From Cryptomeria japonica (lineage: Eukaryota; Streptophyta; Pinopsida; Cupressales; Cupressaceae), in assembly GCF_030272615.1 (NCBI RefSeq), contig NC_081406.1, positions 188,960,391-189,024,390 of the forward strand: a stretch of 64,000 bases of DNA. The letters are read 5' to 3'. Below, piece after piece: positions 34,862 through 44,455 of the stretch (positions are counted from its first letter, which is position 1; each line of letters starts with the position of its first letter). Made by a program: the position numbers and the translations under genes. The notes under the pieces are model-generated. The model worked only from the letters and a program-made list of their open reading frames with translations. It made no database searches and was not told the DNA's origin.

Positions 34862-35877
34862 TGTTAGGAACAATGAAGGAAAACTAAGAGGGGGGGGGGT
34901 GAATCAATTGTCAATAAATTATAACCCAAAACAAATTAATAGTTATAGAAATACCAGTACAACTTAATGCATGAAACAGAAATCAAAACACATCCACAAC
35001 ACATGACACAAAGATTTTTGACGTGGAAAACTTGTGAGGGGAAAAACCACGGTGGGAAACCTTACCCACAATTAGATGATACTACTGCAGATAATAAGTG
35101 AATACAATAATGGGAGTCACACTACCTACAATTGGATGGTTAAATCCAATAATAATGTACTGCTTCAGTATAGCATCTACAATGCTGGATTCAGTACCGG
35201 TTTAAGCTCTGACCATGAGTGCCAAACACCTTAATAACCTTTCCTTCAACCTTCAGATAATATCTATGTGATTCGCACAAGGATCTGCTTATTTTGTCTC
35301 TTCACAATGATCTTCAATATTCGCACACACTCATATATTTCTTCTAAATAAGATCTTACAATTATTTATACAAAACCTAAGACCTCATGATTAGGTCGAC
35401 TCCCTAAAGATATTACATTTACAAAATAAGTCTTGATGCAATACAATATGTTGGCCTCAATACATCTACACATTATCCAATCAATAAACCATTTCCAAAA
35501 CGCGTCGTGATGATCTGGAACATGATATCTTGTACCGATCCATAACCTAGAGCTATCTGCTGATTAAGGCAAATAGGTGAACCCGATTAGTCCAATAAGA
35601 AAAACATCAAATAGAAACATCCAATCCATGTCTTCGACATAACCAAATGATCTCCAGATGATAAAAAGTCCTCATCAACTTCCTAAGCTGCCGGTGAAAC
35701 ATATATCCGTGACTGTGCATAAGCCAATATCCATGCTGGGACCACAATATGCCGGTTCAACAACAAACCAATATAATCAGAGTGCCAAATCAACAATGTA
35801 GACCTCCAGAAAGATCAATGTTGACATCAATGACAAAACAAATCCAACACATGAGGAAGTCATCCATAATACCAACA
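34862..35877 (-). repeat. Copia LTR shared by two internal regions
   Basis: On the minus strand it runs TGTTGGTATTATGG to CCTAACA. A primer site with gag follows on its left (34847-34860) and a polypurine tract with the end of pol precedes it on its right (35878-35889). It is therefore simultaneously the 3' LTR of the element at 35878-41531 and the 5' LTR of the truncated copy to the left. Confidence 0.88.
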
Positions 35878-35889
35878 ATCTCCCCCTTT
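35878..35889 (-). other. Copia polypurine tract
   Basis: Minus-strand AAAGGGGGAGAT immediately precedes the LTR start TGTTGG. Confidence 0.8.
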
Positions 35890-36217
35890 GGCATTGATGA
35901 CACCACTAGATGGAAAAACATCTAAGTGCCAAAAACATAATGCCAAATAACAACAATCTCCCAAAATAGATCAATAAAAAATTATGTACCAAAAACAGAA
36001 AGAGTGTAACCAAAACAAAAATACATCTCTCCCCAATCTTCAAAGTATAATGTTTTTTCATAGACATCTCCCCCCCTTTGACATCAAATGCCAAAGTAGT
36101 CAAGAATCAAAACATAACATATAGCTAACTACTCCCCCTAAGCAGTAGCTCTCCTTCATCAAGTGTGAAAAAGATTTTTCTCTTAGTGTCTACCAGTTTG
36201 ATGCCAATCTACATCAT

Positions 36218-37510
36218 TCAAGTCTCTGCCGGTGGGGTGATTACCCCAAGCTTCTCTCTGAGATATTCAAATGTTTCCTTAGGTAAAGGCTTTGTAAAAA
36301 TATTTGCAATTTGCTCTTTAGTGTTCACATAAACCAATCTCACTTCATTTTCTTCAACATTTTCTTTCAAAAAATTATACTTAATAGAAACATGCTTTGT
36401 TTTAGAGTGAAATACCAGATTCTTTGATATATCTATTGCTGCTGAATTATCACAATGAATCATTACCGATTCTTTGCATTTTACCTTAATATCCTTCAAC
36501 ATTTGTTTGATCCATAATACCTGAGCGCAATTAGTTGCTACTGCAACATATTCTGCTTCTACTATAGATAATGATGTACAAGTCTGCTTCTCGCTGATCC
36601 ATGAAATTAATCTTCTGCCAAGAAAGAATGCACTACCAGTGGTACTCTTTTTCTCATCCACATCTCCTGCCCAATTTGCATCTGTATGTGCACATAACTT
36701 AAAATTGTCACTCTTAGGATATGATAAACCAAGATTTATTGTGCCTTGTAGGTACCGAAAAATCCTTTTTACTGAAGTTTCATGATTTTCTTTAGGATTG
36801 CTTTGAAATCTTGAAACAATAAACACTGCATTCATTATATCAGGTCGGGTTTGTGTCAAATACAGTAACCCTCCAATCATAGATTTGTACCTTATTGTAT
36901 TTATAGGAGCTACATCATCCTTTGATGTCAATTTATCTGTTGTAGTCATAGGAGTGCTTACCGGTTTGGAGTTTTCCATTCCAAATTTCTTCAAGAGTTC
37001 GTTCAAGTATTTTGTTTGGCATATGAATATACCTTTATCTATTTGAGAAATATGCAAACCTAAAAATTGTTTTATCTCTCCAATCATAGACATTTCAAAT
37101 TCTACCCACATCTTGTTAGCAAAGTCTTTACATAACCCTTCTTCTCCTCCAAAAATGATATCATCCACAAATACTTCAATAACCAAAATTTTATCATTGG
37201 TGATTTCGTAATACAAATTACAGTCAACATTACCTTTTGTGTATCCAAGTTTTCAAAGATATTTATCCAGTCTAGCACACCAAGCTCTAGGAGCTTGCTT
37301 CAATCCATATAAAGCTTTCCTTAACCTGCAAACCATATCCTTATCATCTGTTAATGAAAATCAATCAGGCTATTCTATGTAAACTTCTTCTTCAAGGTCT
37401 CCATTAAAAAATGCACATTTTACGTTCATCTGATAAAATTTATAGTTCTTGTGAGCTGCAAATGCAAGAAATAGTCTTACTGCTTCAATTTTGGCTACCA
37501 TTGCAAAGGT
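36218..37510 (-). pseudogene. pol: Copia reverse transcriptase and RNase H
   Basis: 36218-37216 is a 332-codon frame containing the RT active site FVDDIIFGG near residue 16, KQFLGLHISQ, GGLLYLTQTRPDI and the RNase H block CTSLSIVEAEYVAVATNCAQ, ending in the typical IFTKPLPKETFEYLREKLG. Upstream, 37217-37510 continues with FAAHKNYKFYQMNVKCAFFN and [20 protein letters not shown], but stops lie inside the LDKYL-KLGYT and IEYPD-FSL contexts. RT copies element RNA into DNA in particles; this one cannot be made whole. Confidence 0.88.
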
Positions 37511-37909
37511 TTAATTATAATCAATTCCTTCTTTATGAGAATAACCTTTACAAACTAATCTTTCTTTGTTTTTTATTACTTCACCATCTTCATTAAGTTT
37601 ATTTCTAACTACCCATTTAGTTCCAATTACATTTTTGTCTTTAGGCCGGGGAACTAATGTCCAAGTATTATTCTTTTCAATATGTTCTAATTCATCTTCC
37701 ATTTCTTTTATCCAATGTTTATCTTGATATGCTTCAATAACTGATGCTGGTTCAACTTGAGAAATTAAACATACCTCTTTATTTGCCAATCTTCCTCTTG
37801 TCATAACACCTTGATTTTTATTTCCAATTATCTGATTTTCTGAATGATTCAATATTACATACCTGGGTTTATTCTGATTTCCACGTGCAGGCTGTTGTTC
37901 TTCAGTCAC
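37511..37909 (-). pseudogene. Copia RT N-terminal part
   Basis: The 132-codon frame carries WIKEMEDELEHIEKNNTWTL, then VIGTKWVVRNKLNEDGEV and ERLVCKGYSHKEGIDYN, the conserved start of Copia RT. It ends at a stop placed where the Y-N/S-E-T-F-A block should continue; that block resumes immediately in the same frame. Confidence 0.85.
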
Positions 37910-37951
37910 AGTTGAGTTTTCTAATTATGCCGGTGTAACTGGTTCTTCATT

Positions 37952-38717
37952 CTATTCCGGTGCAATCTGTGCTGGTTCATTTATAATCATTTCTACTGCC
38001 GGTTCAGAACCTACAGATCTTGATTCTCCTCTAAAATGTTCATCTATCTTCACATTAGTACTTTCAATGATTTTCTGCAATCTTTTATTATAACATCTAT
38101 ATGCCTTGCTTCTAGTTGAATAACCAAGAAATATTCCTTCACCACTTCTAGGATAAAATTTTCCAATAGACTCGTCTCTTCTAATATAGAATTTGCTTCC
38201 AACTATTCTGAAATATTTAAGAGTATGAATATGACCGAACCATAGTTCATAAGGGGTCTTACCGGTTTCACCTTTGATGTGAACTCTATTAAAAGTATAA
38301 ACCGTTGTATTCACTGCTTCTCTCTAGTACATATGAGGTAGATTTTCTACCATCATCATGGTTCTTGCTGCATACAGTATAGTTTTGTTCTTCCTTTCCA
38401 CAACTCTATTCTATTGGGGTGTCTGAGGTGCTGATAGTTGTCTTTTGATTCCATTCTCTTCATAAAATGCATTGAATTCTCTAGATGTAAATTCTCCTCC
38501 TTGATCAGATCTCAAACATTTGATTTTCTTGCCGGTTTCATTCTCTACCATTGCCTTGTATATCTTGAATCTTCCAAAAGCTTCTTATTTTTCCCTGAGA
38601 AAAGTAACCCAACACATTCTAGAATAATCATCAATTATTGGCATAAAGTATCTATCTCCCTGAAGACTCCTTGTTCTTGCTGGACCACATAAATCAATAT
38701 GAATTAAATCAAGAATA
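37952..38717 (-). pseudogene. Copia integrase
   Basis: 38318-38717 contains the core with SDQGGEFTSREFNAFYEENG, PQTPQ and ERKNKTILYAARTMM, interrupted by stops (for example after TPQ). 37952-38314 has the C-terminal part: HIKGETGKTPYELWFGHIHT, FYIRRDESIGKFYPRSGEGI and FLGYSTRSKAYRCYN. Asp and Glu catalytic positions are visible, but the frame is broken, so no active enzyme is expected. Confidence 0.82.
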
Positions 38718-39002
38718 TTATTTGATCTCAGAAATTCTCTTAAATGTTGTTCTAACTTGCTTTTCCATTTGACATTCCTTACATACCAGATTATGAGGTT
38801 TCACAATCTTAGGTAAATCCCTTACTGCCTTGGTTGAACTGATCTTTACAATGCAATCAAAATTCACATGATAGAGTCTTTTATGCCATAACCAACTTTC
38901 ATCAATCTGAGCAATCAAACATGTCTTATCATTGGTATTCAAGTGAAAGATATTACCTTTAGTTGGATTCCCGGTTGCAATCTCCAATCCAGTTTTGTTC
39001 AT
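38718..39002 (-). pseudogene. Copia GAG-pre-integrase zinc-finger region
   Basis: SWLWHKRLYHVNFDCIVKIS and, about 25 residues on, LVCKECQMEKQVRTTF give the HHCC finger (H, H, C, C) that precedes integrase. It lies between protease and integrase in the expected order. Confidence 0.85.
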
Positions 39003-39086
39003 GATTTTACATTTTCCATTCTTGAATTGTAATTGAAATCATTTTTCCACTAACTGACCAACACTCAAAAGATTATGCTTTAAACC

Positions 39087-39611
39087 TTAAACATAATAAC
39101 CATTGTCAGTATTGTACTTACCATCCAGAGATATAGTGCCTCTTCCTTTGATTAAACAAGATTTGTCATCTCCAAAACTTACTAGACCCCCATGACATTC
39201 CCAAAATGATAAGAATTTGCTTTTATCACCAGTCATATGATGTGAGCAACCACTATCAATGATCCATTCATTCTTTCCTTCATTTTTTGCTAATAATGCA
39301 TTCTCTACCCATTTGACATTAGATGTTGGTTGATCTTCTTTTAATGCAACAAATGCCCATACACTATCCCCTGGATCTTCATCAGAGTCATCTGTAACAC
39401 CTTCATCTACATAGTAACATGACTTATCTCTTTTTTTCTTAAATCTGTATCTCTGATATTCAAGGTTAGGTCTATATGTTCTTTTTGCCTCCTCTCTTAG
39501 TCTTGAATGTCTATCAGGATACCTAGATGCCATATGACCAACTTTATTATAATTAAAACATTTGAAAGGTGTTTTACCTTCATACTTACTTCCTACTAGA
39601 CCTTTATGCAT
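39087..39611 (-). pseudogene. Copia nucleocapsid and protease
   Basis: Residues about 17-33 read FKCFNYNKVGHMASRYPDRH, a CCHC knuckle in which the second and last Cys have become Tyr, so zinc binding is lost. The aspartic protease motif WIIDSGCSHHMTGDKSKF lies near residues 115-132. The C-terminus of the frame meets a stop near 39087. Confidence 0.85.
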
Positions 39612-39683
39612 CGCGCTTCAAGTTCTTCATTTTCTCTTCTCATATCTTCAAGTTCTTTTGCTTAAAGTGCTTTCCAATCATAT

Positions 39684-40369
39684 TTGTCAGATGATGATTA
39701 TGATGATGATGCTGATGATGATGCTTTGAAGGCTATATCAGTCTTGACTCTAGCAATAGGACTAAATTCATCAAGCTCAAATGTTGAAAGTTTTCCAACC
39801 AAAGTATCTCTAGAAAATGATGTATTAGGCATTGTTCTCAACTCATTAATAGCTATCACTTTCATTTTCTAAGCCGGTGGCAAAGCTCTTAAAACTTTAG
39901 AAATAATTTCATCTTCACTTAAAGATCCTCCACAATATTGTATTCCTAAAATAATTTCATTAACTCTTTCCATAAATGCAGAAATTCTTTCATCGTCTTC
40001 CATTTTTAAATTTTCATACCTGACCTGATAACATTCCAATTTTGCAATTTTGACAATGGAATCTCCTTCATTCAATGTTTCCAGTTTATGCCAAATAGTG
40101 TTTGCAGTAGATTTGTTTGATAATCCCATGATTTTATGATTTGATAATCTACGTAGAAGTGCTTCTCTTGCTTTGCAATCATTCTCCAAGTCTTTAGCCA
40201 AGGTCACTGGATTAGGGTTATTCGGAGTAGGAGCAACATACCCATTCTTTGTAACATCCCATATATCTCTTCCAATGCAGTTCAGATGTGTTTCCATTAT
40301 GATCTTCCATATACCATAGTTAGTTCCATCAAGTTTGGGACTGTCCTTCCTGAAGATATTTGCTGCCAT
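39684..40369 (-). pseudogene. gag: Copia gag
   Basis: 39869-40369 is a 166-codon frame starting MAANIFRKDSPKLDGTNYGI and including METHLNCIGRDIWDVTKNGY, IVKIAKLECYQVRYENLKME and ERVNEIILGIQYCGGSLSED. A stop after ALPPA is followed by the same frame, KMKVIAINELRTMPNTSFSR, then a Ser/Asp-rich tail from ATCATC-type repeats near 39690-39725. It is closely related to the copy at 34186-34804. Confidence 0.88.
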
Positions 40370-40411
40370 AGGATCTCCTCAAACTATTAGGCTTCTGCAA
40401 AAAGAGGACTA

Positions 40412-40425
40412 GGCTCTTATACCAA
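40412..40425 (-). other. Copia primer binding site
   Basis: Minus-strand TTGGTATAAGAGCC lies one base from the LTR end CCTAACA. It has one mismatch to the initiator-Met type. Confidence 0.85.
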
Positions 40426-40426
40426 T

Positions 40427-41531
40427 TGTTAGGAATAGGGAAGGACAACTGAGAGGGAGGGTGAATCAGTTGTCAATAAATTATAACCCCAAACAAATTA
40501 TTCCAACTTAAAAATCAGTGCCGGTAAAATAGATTAACAGTTATAGCAATGCCGGTACAACTTAATGCATGAAGCATAATGCAAAACACATCCACAACAG
40601 ATGACACAAAGATTATGATGTGGAAACCCTATAAGGGGGAAAACAACGGTGGGAAACCTTACCCACAATCAGATGATACTACTACAGATAGTAAGTGAAT
40701 ATAATAATGGGGTCTGCACATGCAGAAAGGCGAACCGCTTAGAGCTCACTGCTCAATCACAAAATAGGAGTCACACCGACTACAATTAGATGGTTAAATC
40801 TAGTAACAATGCACTGCTTTAGTATAGCATCTATAATGCTGGATTCAATATCGGTTTAAGCTCTGACCATGAGTGCCAAACACCTTCATAACCTTTCGTT
40901 CAAGCTTCAGATAATATCCGCGTGATTCGCACAAGGGTCTTCTTATTTTTTCTCTTCACAATGATCTTCAATATTCACACACACTCATATATTTCTTCCA
41001 AATAAGATCTTACAATTATTTATACAAAACATAAGACCTCATGATTAGGTCGGCTCCCTAGAGATATTACATTTACAAAATAAGTCTTGATGCAATACAA
41101 TATGTCGGCCTCAATACATTTACACATTATCCAATCAATAAACCATTTCAAAAATGTGTCGTGATGATTTGGAACATGATAGCTTGTACTAGTCCATAAC
41201 CTAGACCTATCTGTCGGTAAAGGCAAATATGTGAACCCGATTAGTCCAATAATCAAAACACCAAATGTGAACATCCAATCCATGTCTTTGATATAACCAA
41301 ATGATCTCCAAATGATAACAAGTCATCATTAACTTCCTGAGTTGCTGGTGAAACATATACCGGTGACTGTGCATAAGCCAATATCCATGTCGGGACCACA
41401 ATGTGCCAATTCAACAACAAACCAATATAACCAGAGTGCCAAATCAACAATGCAGACCTCCAAAAAGTTAAGTGTTGACATCAATGACAAAACCAATGCA
41501 ACACATGACGAAGTCATCCATAATACCAATA
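40427..41531 (-). repeat. Copia 5' LTR
   Basis: Colinear with 34862-35877 across ACCACGGTGGGAAACC...-type blocks. Its outer end reads CCATAATACCAATA on the plus strand, where the partner has CCATAATACCAACA, so the first bases of the LTR are mutated. Confidence 0.85.
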
Positions 41532-43055
41532 GATTAATTTCAACAAATATCAAAAAATGCCATGTAGGTCAATGGATTATAAACAATACAAAATATGAAA
41601 CTTTTAGAAGTAAAGCATAAATAGTTTCAAATTTATGACCTATTTAAAGGTCGATTATCAATATAGATCTTGTGGCCTCCTATTAATAACAAGGGTTCAT
41701 CTACTTTGTATCATTTATAATGAGGGTGTGGGGGTTTGTGTACCCCACATAAGATCCGCCTTATTTAAAAATTAATAAATAAATAATTATAATAATTTTT
41801 TGTACTTGTGTTAATGTTAACTCATACTAACTACCATGATGGATGGGGTGTAACTCATCATACCTACTTGAATATCAATCATACACGTAAATCATGAATA
41901 CATAGTTAATTAACAAAAAAATATAAATGTACGTTAAAAATGAATAAATGAAATATAAATAATAACTATTCAAACCTATTAAAATAGGTTAACCTAGACT
42001 AGTGATGCAATTGTATTATTCTAACATTGTTAAATCCATCTAAACATATATACTCTTATCATAGTATTAAAAAATACCTCCACTTATGAATAAATGATGT
42101 AATAAAGCTTGGGTTATATTGTTTCTAGAGTTCATGGACTTTATAGATAAGGAACTTGAATTGACTATGTAAAGATAAGGTCCACACCACTCACTCTTTT
42201 TCTTTAAAAAGAAGTACGTTTTTATAATAATATGAATTTATTGAAAGCTTTTAAGTATAATTTAGCTATTAGTTGTAGTGCATCGAATAATATGTTGTCT
42301 TATAAAAAGTCGATTTTAGCTTTTGAGTCAATCTTTATTGATCTATATTTTTTGAATAGTGGTTCACAAGAATTCATTTCTCATAAATATAAATGACCTC
42401 TTTGATTCTATTTACATTTAGGTAATGTTTATATAAAGATAGATAACTCCTTAAGAAATCTTAATGTTTAATACATACAAACATAACTTAAATACAATGA
42501 TAATAAATATTGTATTCATACTTATAAATACTCGAATCTTCTAAACTACTAATCATAAAATATAAATTTCTAATAATTAAAATAAAAACTACACAATTAA
42601 ATCTGAATAAAAAATCATATAATCTTTCTATTTTTTAATATAAACCTATTTCCTTCATATCTTAAGAGAGTATCTATTTCCACCCATTTTCACTATTTAT
42701 GTGGGAAATTAAGAAAGACTTTTTTTCTTCATATATTGAAAAATGCAATAAAATTTAAAAAAGACAAACATTGGAAGAGACTAAATTTTCATGAGAGATG
42801 ACAAGTTCCAATTTTTCGTACACAAATGTTTTTTCACATGCTTTTTGCAAGCACAAATAAAAAAAACAAGTTATTTTCAAAAGAAGAAGAATTCAATTAG
42901 GTAATAACTTCTTTTTCCGCGTATGTAACGTGGGATCGATGGTGAATGATCGAAAAAATCGGTTTCCCTGCACATTTTAAAATTCCAGCAACACGTTTTC
43001 TCTTACTCTCAACTACTTTAAAAATTCACACATTGTACAAATTTCTCAAAAGGCA
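41532..43055. other. AT-rich upstream region of JAZ gene 2
   Basis: No coding domain or element recognised. The last few hundred bases should hold the promoter of JAZ gene 2. I did not find a convincing G-box there. Confidence 0.4.
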
Positions 43056-44455
43056 ATGCCCAGAAGCAACGAGGAAATAGAACTAGTTTGCTTCCAGGAA
43101 AAAAATGGCCCAGTTTTTTGGATTTTAAATTCTCTCACAGACCACCAAATCCTGTAAACGGATTACCAGTACGTAGAATAACTCTAAAATCCTCTAATTG
43201 TTTGATAATTATGGGAGCCTCCAATCCAGCAGCTCAGTTGAGTGTGGATCTCTCTTCTTGTAGTGCTAAAAGTTGTAGTTTAAGGTTTCAATGAGTTTCA
43301 TAGTTCTATGATTTATAATTTATGAGGTCATCGCTGTTGTTTTTGAATTGGATTGGATTGTGTGATATTTTATATCAATCTTTCAGATCACATTCTATGA
43401 TCTATCATCACGATATTAGAGAGTTCAAGAAGATAAAAAATAGTTAGTTGTAAATCAAGATTGACTCCTTGAATTGCAATTAACCATCTTTTGATATCCT
43501 TGACCTCTCTAACGTCTTGATGATAGATCTTAGAATGTGATTTGAAACATTGATTAGAAAATCTTACACAATCGAATTCAAATTTTCTTGCTCATAAAAT
43601 TACTATTCATATTTCACAAATTTTTTATATTGAGCCAGAAGATTGATATTGACCAGTACATATAATTGTTTTTAAAGGTCTGGAGCATCTGCCGTTGCAG
43701 GCAAGCAACACCCTTCTACCCAGATGACGATTTTCTATGAGGGAACTGTGAATGTTTATGATGATATTCCTCCAGATAAGGTACGTCTGTTCTAAGGTTT
43801 GCATGCCATTTTCATGGGTGGAATTAAGTTTTTTTTGCATGTTGTAGATTGGTTTCATGACGTAAGTTTTTTTTTGCATGTTGTAGATTAGTTTTATGAC
43901 GTAAGTTGGATTTCAGGCACAGGCCATTCTAATGCTCGCAGGTGGTAAGATGCAAAGCAATTGTGGGTTAATGCGTCCTCCACTCACAAAATCAGTCCCT
44001 TTAATGAATTACAGCCACTCCATTCCAAAAGTCTCAGGTAAGAAGTTAAGCCATATAGCTAAAAAAAAATTCAAGAATTGGGATATAAAAACAGAAACAG
44101 TCATTCAGTCTTTAAGATGCATCAATATATAAGTTATAGTATAAGAATAACTTGAGTATTGATATATCTTAGAGACTGGTTACCCATTTCTTATAAATTA
44201 ATATCTCACAGAAAGAAATGATTTGATAAACATAATTTTAGTGAACATCAGATCTTCAGCTTGAGAGGAAGAATTCTCTACAACGTTTTCTCCAGAAGCG
44301 AAAGGAGAGGTATGACTGACTTTAAAATTTTTGTTTCTTGATAGTTTGAAAATACTAGAAAATCTTTAAAAAAATATTGTGTAATGTAATCCTATGGCTG
44401 TGCATATAGGCAAAGGGCAAAAGCTCCACATGCAACACAAGGAAGGGCAAGCTAA
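43056..44455 (+). CDS. TIFY/JAZ gene 2, first exon probably frameshifted
   Basis: Four well-defined 3' exons: 43678-43780, 43917-44037, 44252-44309 and 44410-44455 (stop TAA 44453-44455). The first exon ends at GT donor 43285. Exon lengths 103 and 58 nt and all phases equal those of gene 1. It encodes TIFYEGTVNVYDDIPPDK, AQAILMLAGG and a Jas motif NSLQRFLQKRKER, ending KAPHATQGRAS. The degron segment is LQLER instead of LPIAR. ATG 43056 opens MPRSNEEIELVCFQEK, but this frame stops. The frame that reaches the donor joins it if one base is added in the A7 run near 43100. From the in-frame ATG at 43211 a 133-residue protein is possible. It is either a shortened JAZ or a recently damaged one. Confidence 0.8.
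43356..43573. mobile_element. MITE-like inverted-repeat element in intron 1 of JAZ gene 2
   Basis: The left arm starts GATTGTGTGATATTTTATAT and carries CAGATCACATTCTATGATC and TATCATCACGATATTAGAGAG. The right arm is its imperfect inverse, ending TCTTACACAATC. Arms are about 80 nt with a central spacer of about 60 nt. No coding capacity. Target duplications were not clear. Confidence 0.75.

Larger units (their letters stand above)
34862..41531 (-). mobile_element. Inactivated Copia retrotransposon in a tandem arrangement
   Basis: The right LTR (40427-41531), primer site (40412-40425), gag, protease, integrase, RT, RNase H, polypurine tract and left LTR (34862-35877) are in the order gag-PR-IN-RT-RH, which defines Copia. 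A second primer site and gag follow the left LTR without a target duplication, so this is an LTR-internal-LTR-internal array formed by recombination. LTR length is about 1.0-1.1 kb. Stops occur in integrase and RT. Confidence 0.88.
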
